Under the pieces are notes generated by a model. It worked only from the letters and a program-made list of their open reading frames with translations. It did not search any database and was not told the origin of the DNA. Positions 61,446-64,000 of a stretch of DNA of 64,000 bases are shown piece by piece. Made by a program: the position numbers and the translations under genes. Position 1 is the first letter of the stretch. Every line of letters begins with the position of its first letter. The DNA is from Crotophaga sulcirostris (lineage: Eukaryota > Chordata > Aves > Cuculiformes > Crotophagidae), in assembly GCA_013397455.1 (NCBI GenBank), contig VYZB01000742.1:60721-124720 (forward strand), given 5' to 3'.

Positions 61446-62485
61446 GTGGGTTGGGAGGGTGGTGGGATCACAGATTCACAGAATTAATAGAATGGTTTGG
61501 GTTGGAAGAGACCTCAAAGCCCACCCAGTTCCAAACCCCTGCCATGGACAGGGACACCTCCCACTGGATCAGGGGGCTCCAAGCCCCATCCAACCTAGCC
61601 TTGAACACCTCCAGGGATGGGGCAACCACCACTGCTCTGGGCAACCTGGGCCAGGACCTCCCCACCCTCATCATGGAGAATTTCTTCCTAATGTCTAATT
61701 TAAATCTTCCAATTTAAAGCCATTATCCCTCGTCCAGTCACTCCAGGGCCTTGTAAAAAGCCCCTCCCCAGCTTTCCTGGAGCCCCTTTCAACACTGGAG
61801 GCTGCTCTAAGGTCTCCCCAGAGCCTTCTTTTCTCCAGGCTGAACAACCCCAACTCTCTCAGCCTGTCCTCACAGCAGAGGGGCTCCAGCCCTCGGATCA
61901 TCTCCGTGGCCTCCTCTGGACCCGTTCCAACAGTTCCATCTCCTTCTTATGTTGGGGATTCCATAACTGGACACAGGACTCTAGGTGTGGTCTCACCAGA
62001 GGAGAATACCCTCCCTTCCCTTCTGCCCGAGCTGCTTCAGACGCAGTCGAGGACACGGCTGCCAATCAATCAACTGGATGCCAGTCTGGGGACCAAACTA
62101 GGTACCCCAACACACTAGTCAGCTAGAGCCCAGTCCATGGACTATACTGGGTCCCCTGATCTACCAGTCTGCTAGCTGCCTATCCAGGGACCATACTGGG
62201 TGCCCTTGATCCCCCTGTTTGCCTGCACTCATCATGGGATGCTCTGCCCCTTTGCCAGCACTAAATCTCCTGCATTTCTGCCCCTCTATGGCCTCCCTTG
62301 CTCCATGACCCCATGGCCTGGACATGACCCTTCTCCTTTCCAGCCCCCAGCCCCACACTGCAGCAGGAGGAGGGATTCATCCCGCAGGTACCCCACTAAT
62401 GAACCCCACTGTGGGCTCCTCCATCTGCAGTCCCTCTATGGCAGGGGCATCCCCAGCACAAGAGGCTGCTCCTCCACCCCCTTCA
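61446..62485. repeat. First copy of a 1040-bp near-perfect repeat
   Basis: Same sequence as 62961-64000 at an offset of exactly 1515 bp. I see two differences: TAGCC/TGGCC near 61589 and CAACAC/CAGCAC near 61792. Confidence 0.97.
61471..62062 (-). repeat. CR1 fragment, type A, ~590 bp
   Basis: ATCACAGATTCACAGAATTA to CAGTCGAGGACACGGCTGCC. Confidence 0.93.
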
Positions 62486-62867
62486 TGGTGGCACGGGCTG
62501 GGTTGTCCCCACATGTGTCACAGAGAGACTGAGGGGGGGACACGAGTTGTCAACAAGGGGCTGTTTTCCTCGGAGTGGGAGAGCCTGGCTCGGGTGAGCT
62601 GGAGGACAGGTGGGAGCTTGGAGGAAGACCCATGAATGAGAGGGATTCAGCAGCAACATATGGTGGCCATTCGACCCCTGAGAAGGACAGCTGCCTGGGC
62701 CAGGGGATGGCACAAGGCCCAGGGATGGGACCGCGGGACAGCAGTGTCCCTCGACAGGGAACAGCCCTGAGATGGGACGCCTGGAGCCACATGGTGACCA
62801 CGAAGGGGCGGAGAGGGAGATGGGTGGCTGCAAGCCAGTTCTCCTGGGTGGGTCACCATCATCTTCA
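62063..62867. other. MYOG upstream, unassigned
   Basis: A block at 62085-62200 repeats words such as GGGACCA and ACTGGGT. Otherwise nothing recognised. Confidence 0.45.
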
Positions 62868-62959
62868 AAGAATCATAGAATGGTTTGGATTGGAAGGGAC
62901 CTCAAAGTCCATCCAGTTCCACCCCCTGCCCTGGGCAGGGACACCTCCCACTGGGTCAG
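62868..62959 (-). repeat. CR1 3' end, type A, cut at the single N
   Basis: AAGAATCATAGAATGGTTTG to CCTCCCACTGGGTCAG, then N. Confidence 0.92.
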
Positions 62960-62960
62960 N
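62960..62960. other. Single N at a contig junction
   Basis: A lone N separates a broken CR1 copy from a repeat of sequence already present 1515 bp upstream. Confidence 0.95.
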
Positions 62961-64000
62961 GTGGGTTGGGAGGGTGGTGGGATCACAGATTCACAGAATT
63001 AATAGAATGGTTTGGGTTGGAAGAGACCTCAAAGCCCACCCAGTTCCAAACCCCTGCCATGGACAGGGACACCTCCCACTGGATCAGGGGGCTCCAAGCC
63101 CCATCCAACCTGGCCTTGAACACCTCCAGGGATGGGGCAACCACCACTGCTCTGGGCAACCTGGGCCAGGACCTCCCCACCCTCATCATGGAGAATTTCT
63201 TCCTAATGTCTAATTTAAATCTTCCAATTTAAAGCCATTATCCCTCGTCCAGTCACTCCAGGGCCTTGTAAAAAGCCCCTCCCCAGCTTTCCTGGAGCCC
63301 CTTTCAGCACTGGAGGCTGCTCTAAGGTCTCCCCAGAGCCTTCTTTTCTCCAGGCTGAACAACCCCAACTCTCTCAGCCTGTCCTCACAGCAGAGGGGCT
63401 CCAGCCCTCGGATCATCTCCGTGGCCTCCTCTGGACCCGTTCCAACAGTTCCATCTCCTTCTTATGTTGGGGATTCCATAACTGGACACAGGACTCTAGG
63501 TGTGGTCTCACCAGAGGAGAATACCCTCCCTTCCCTTCTGCCCGAGCTGCTTCAGACGCAGTCGAGGACACGGCTGCCAATCAATCAACTGGATGCCAGT
63601 CTGGGGACCAAACTAGGTACCCCAACACACTAGTCAGCTAGAGCCCAGTCCATGGACTATACTGGGTCCCCTGATCTACCAGTCTGCTAGCTGCCTATCC
63701 AGGGACCATACTGGGTGCCCTTGATCCCCCTGTTTGCCTGCACTCATCATGGGATGCTCTGCCCCTTTGCCAGCACTAAATCTCCTGCATTTCTGCCCCT
63801 CTATGGCCTCCCTTGCTCCATGACCCCATGGCCTGGACATGACCCTTCTCCTTTCCAGCCCCCAGCCCCACACTGCAGCAGGAGGAGGGATTCATCCCGC
63901 AGGTACCCCACTAATGAACCCCACTGTGGGCTCCTCCATCTGCAGTCCCTCTATGGCAGGGGCATCCCCAGCACAAGAGGCTGCTCCTCCACCCCCTTCA
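62961..64000. repeat. Second copy of the 1040-bp repeat (runs off the window)
   Basis: Begins directly after the N and matches 61446-62485 base for base apart from two sites. Contains a second CR1 type A copy at 62986-63577 (minus). Confidence 0.97.

Noticed and set aside
56500..64000. ADORA1 exons expected beyond MYOG by mammalian gene order
   Set aside because: No adenosine-receptor sequence is visible on either strand within the window.

Overview
The window is avian nuclear DNA. It carries a spliced vertebrate gene pair buried in CR1 LINE fragments. The 3' ends of CR1, with an ATTCTATG-type octamer tail, occur more than 50 times on both strands. Both genes read as clear orthologues of vertebrate genes, and the myogenin protein has 227 residues. 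I recall chicken myogenin having the same length. CR1 intervals listed here add up to about 18 kb, or roughly 29% of the window. That is very high for a bird and would fit a CR1-rich lineage such as woodpeckers and allies or hornbills. The lineage guess is inference only.

Layout. 1-8735: CR1-rich flank with no recognisable gene; it may hold untranslated first exon(s) of PPFIA4 that cannot be seen. 8736-48425 (+): PPFIA4 (liprin-alpha-4), 29 coding exons whose phases join without a break into about 1231 residues: an N-terminal coiled coil, a basic linker, three SAM domains and a C-terminal VRTYSC PDZ ligand. An alternative last exon with the 3' UTR lies at 49344-~50490. 51257-55831 (-): MYOG (myogenin), three exons, 227 residues, with its poly(A) signal at 50781-50786. 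The two genes therefore converge tail to tail about 300 bp apart. The compact muscle promoter of MYOG (TATA-like box, E-box, MEF2 and MEF3 sites) is at 55895-55973. 55974-64000: MYOG upstream DNA with CR1 copies, one ancient MIR-type SINE, and a 1040-bp near-perfect repeat that starts at a single N and is probably an assembly artefact. A 440-base N gap lies at 13989-14428.

CR1 copies are labelled by 3'-end type. A: GGTTGGAAGGGACCT with a GGGCAGGGACACCTCCCACT block. B: AAGGTTGGAAAGGACCTCT with a GATACTGT-octamer tail. C: TTGGTTGGAAAAGACCTTT. D: TGTCCTGAGTTGGAAGGGAC. Strand is given as the LINE sense strand. Every copy is 5'-truncated and none keeps a usable ORF.

How the genes work. Liprin-alpha-4 is a cytoplasmic scaffold of presynaptic active zones that links LAR-type receptor phosphatases, RIM/ELKS and GRIP-type PDZ proteins. 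Myogenin is a nuclear bHLH factor that drives myoblast differentiation. They are neighbours in mammals too (from memory), so this is conserved synteny, not a functional operon.
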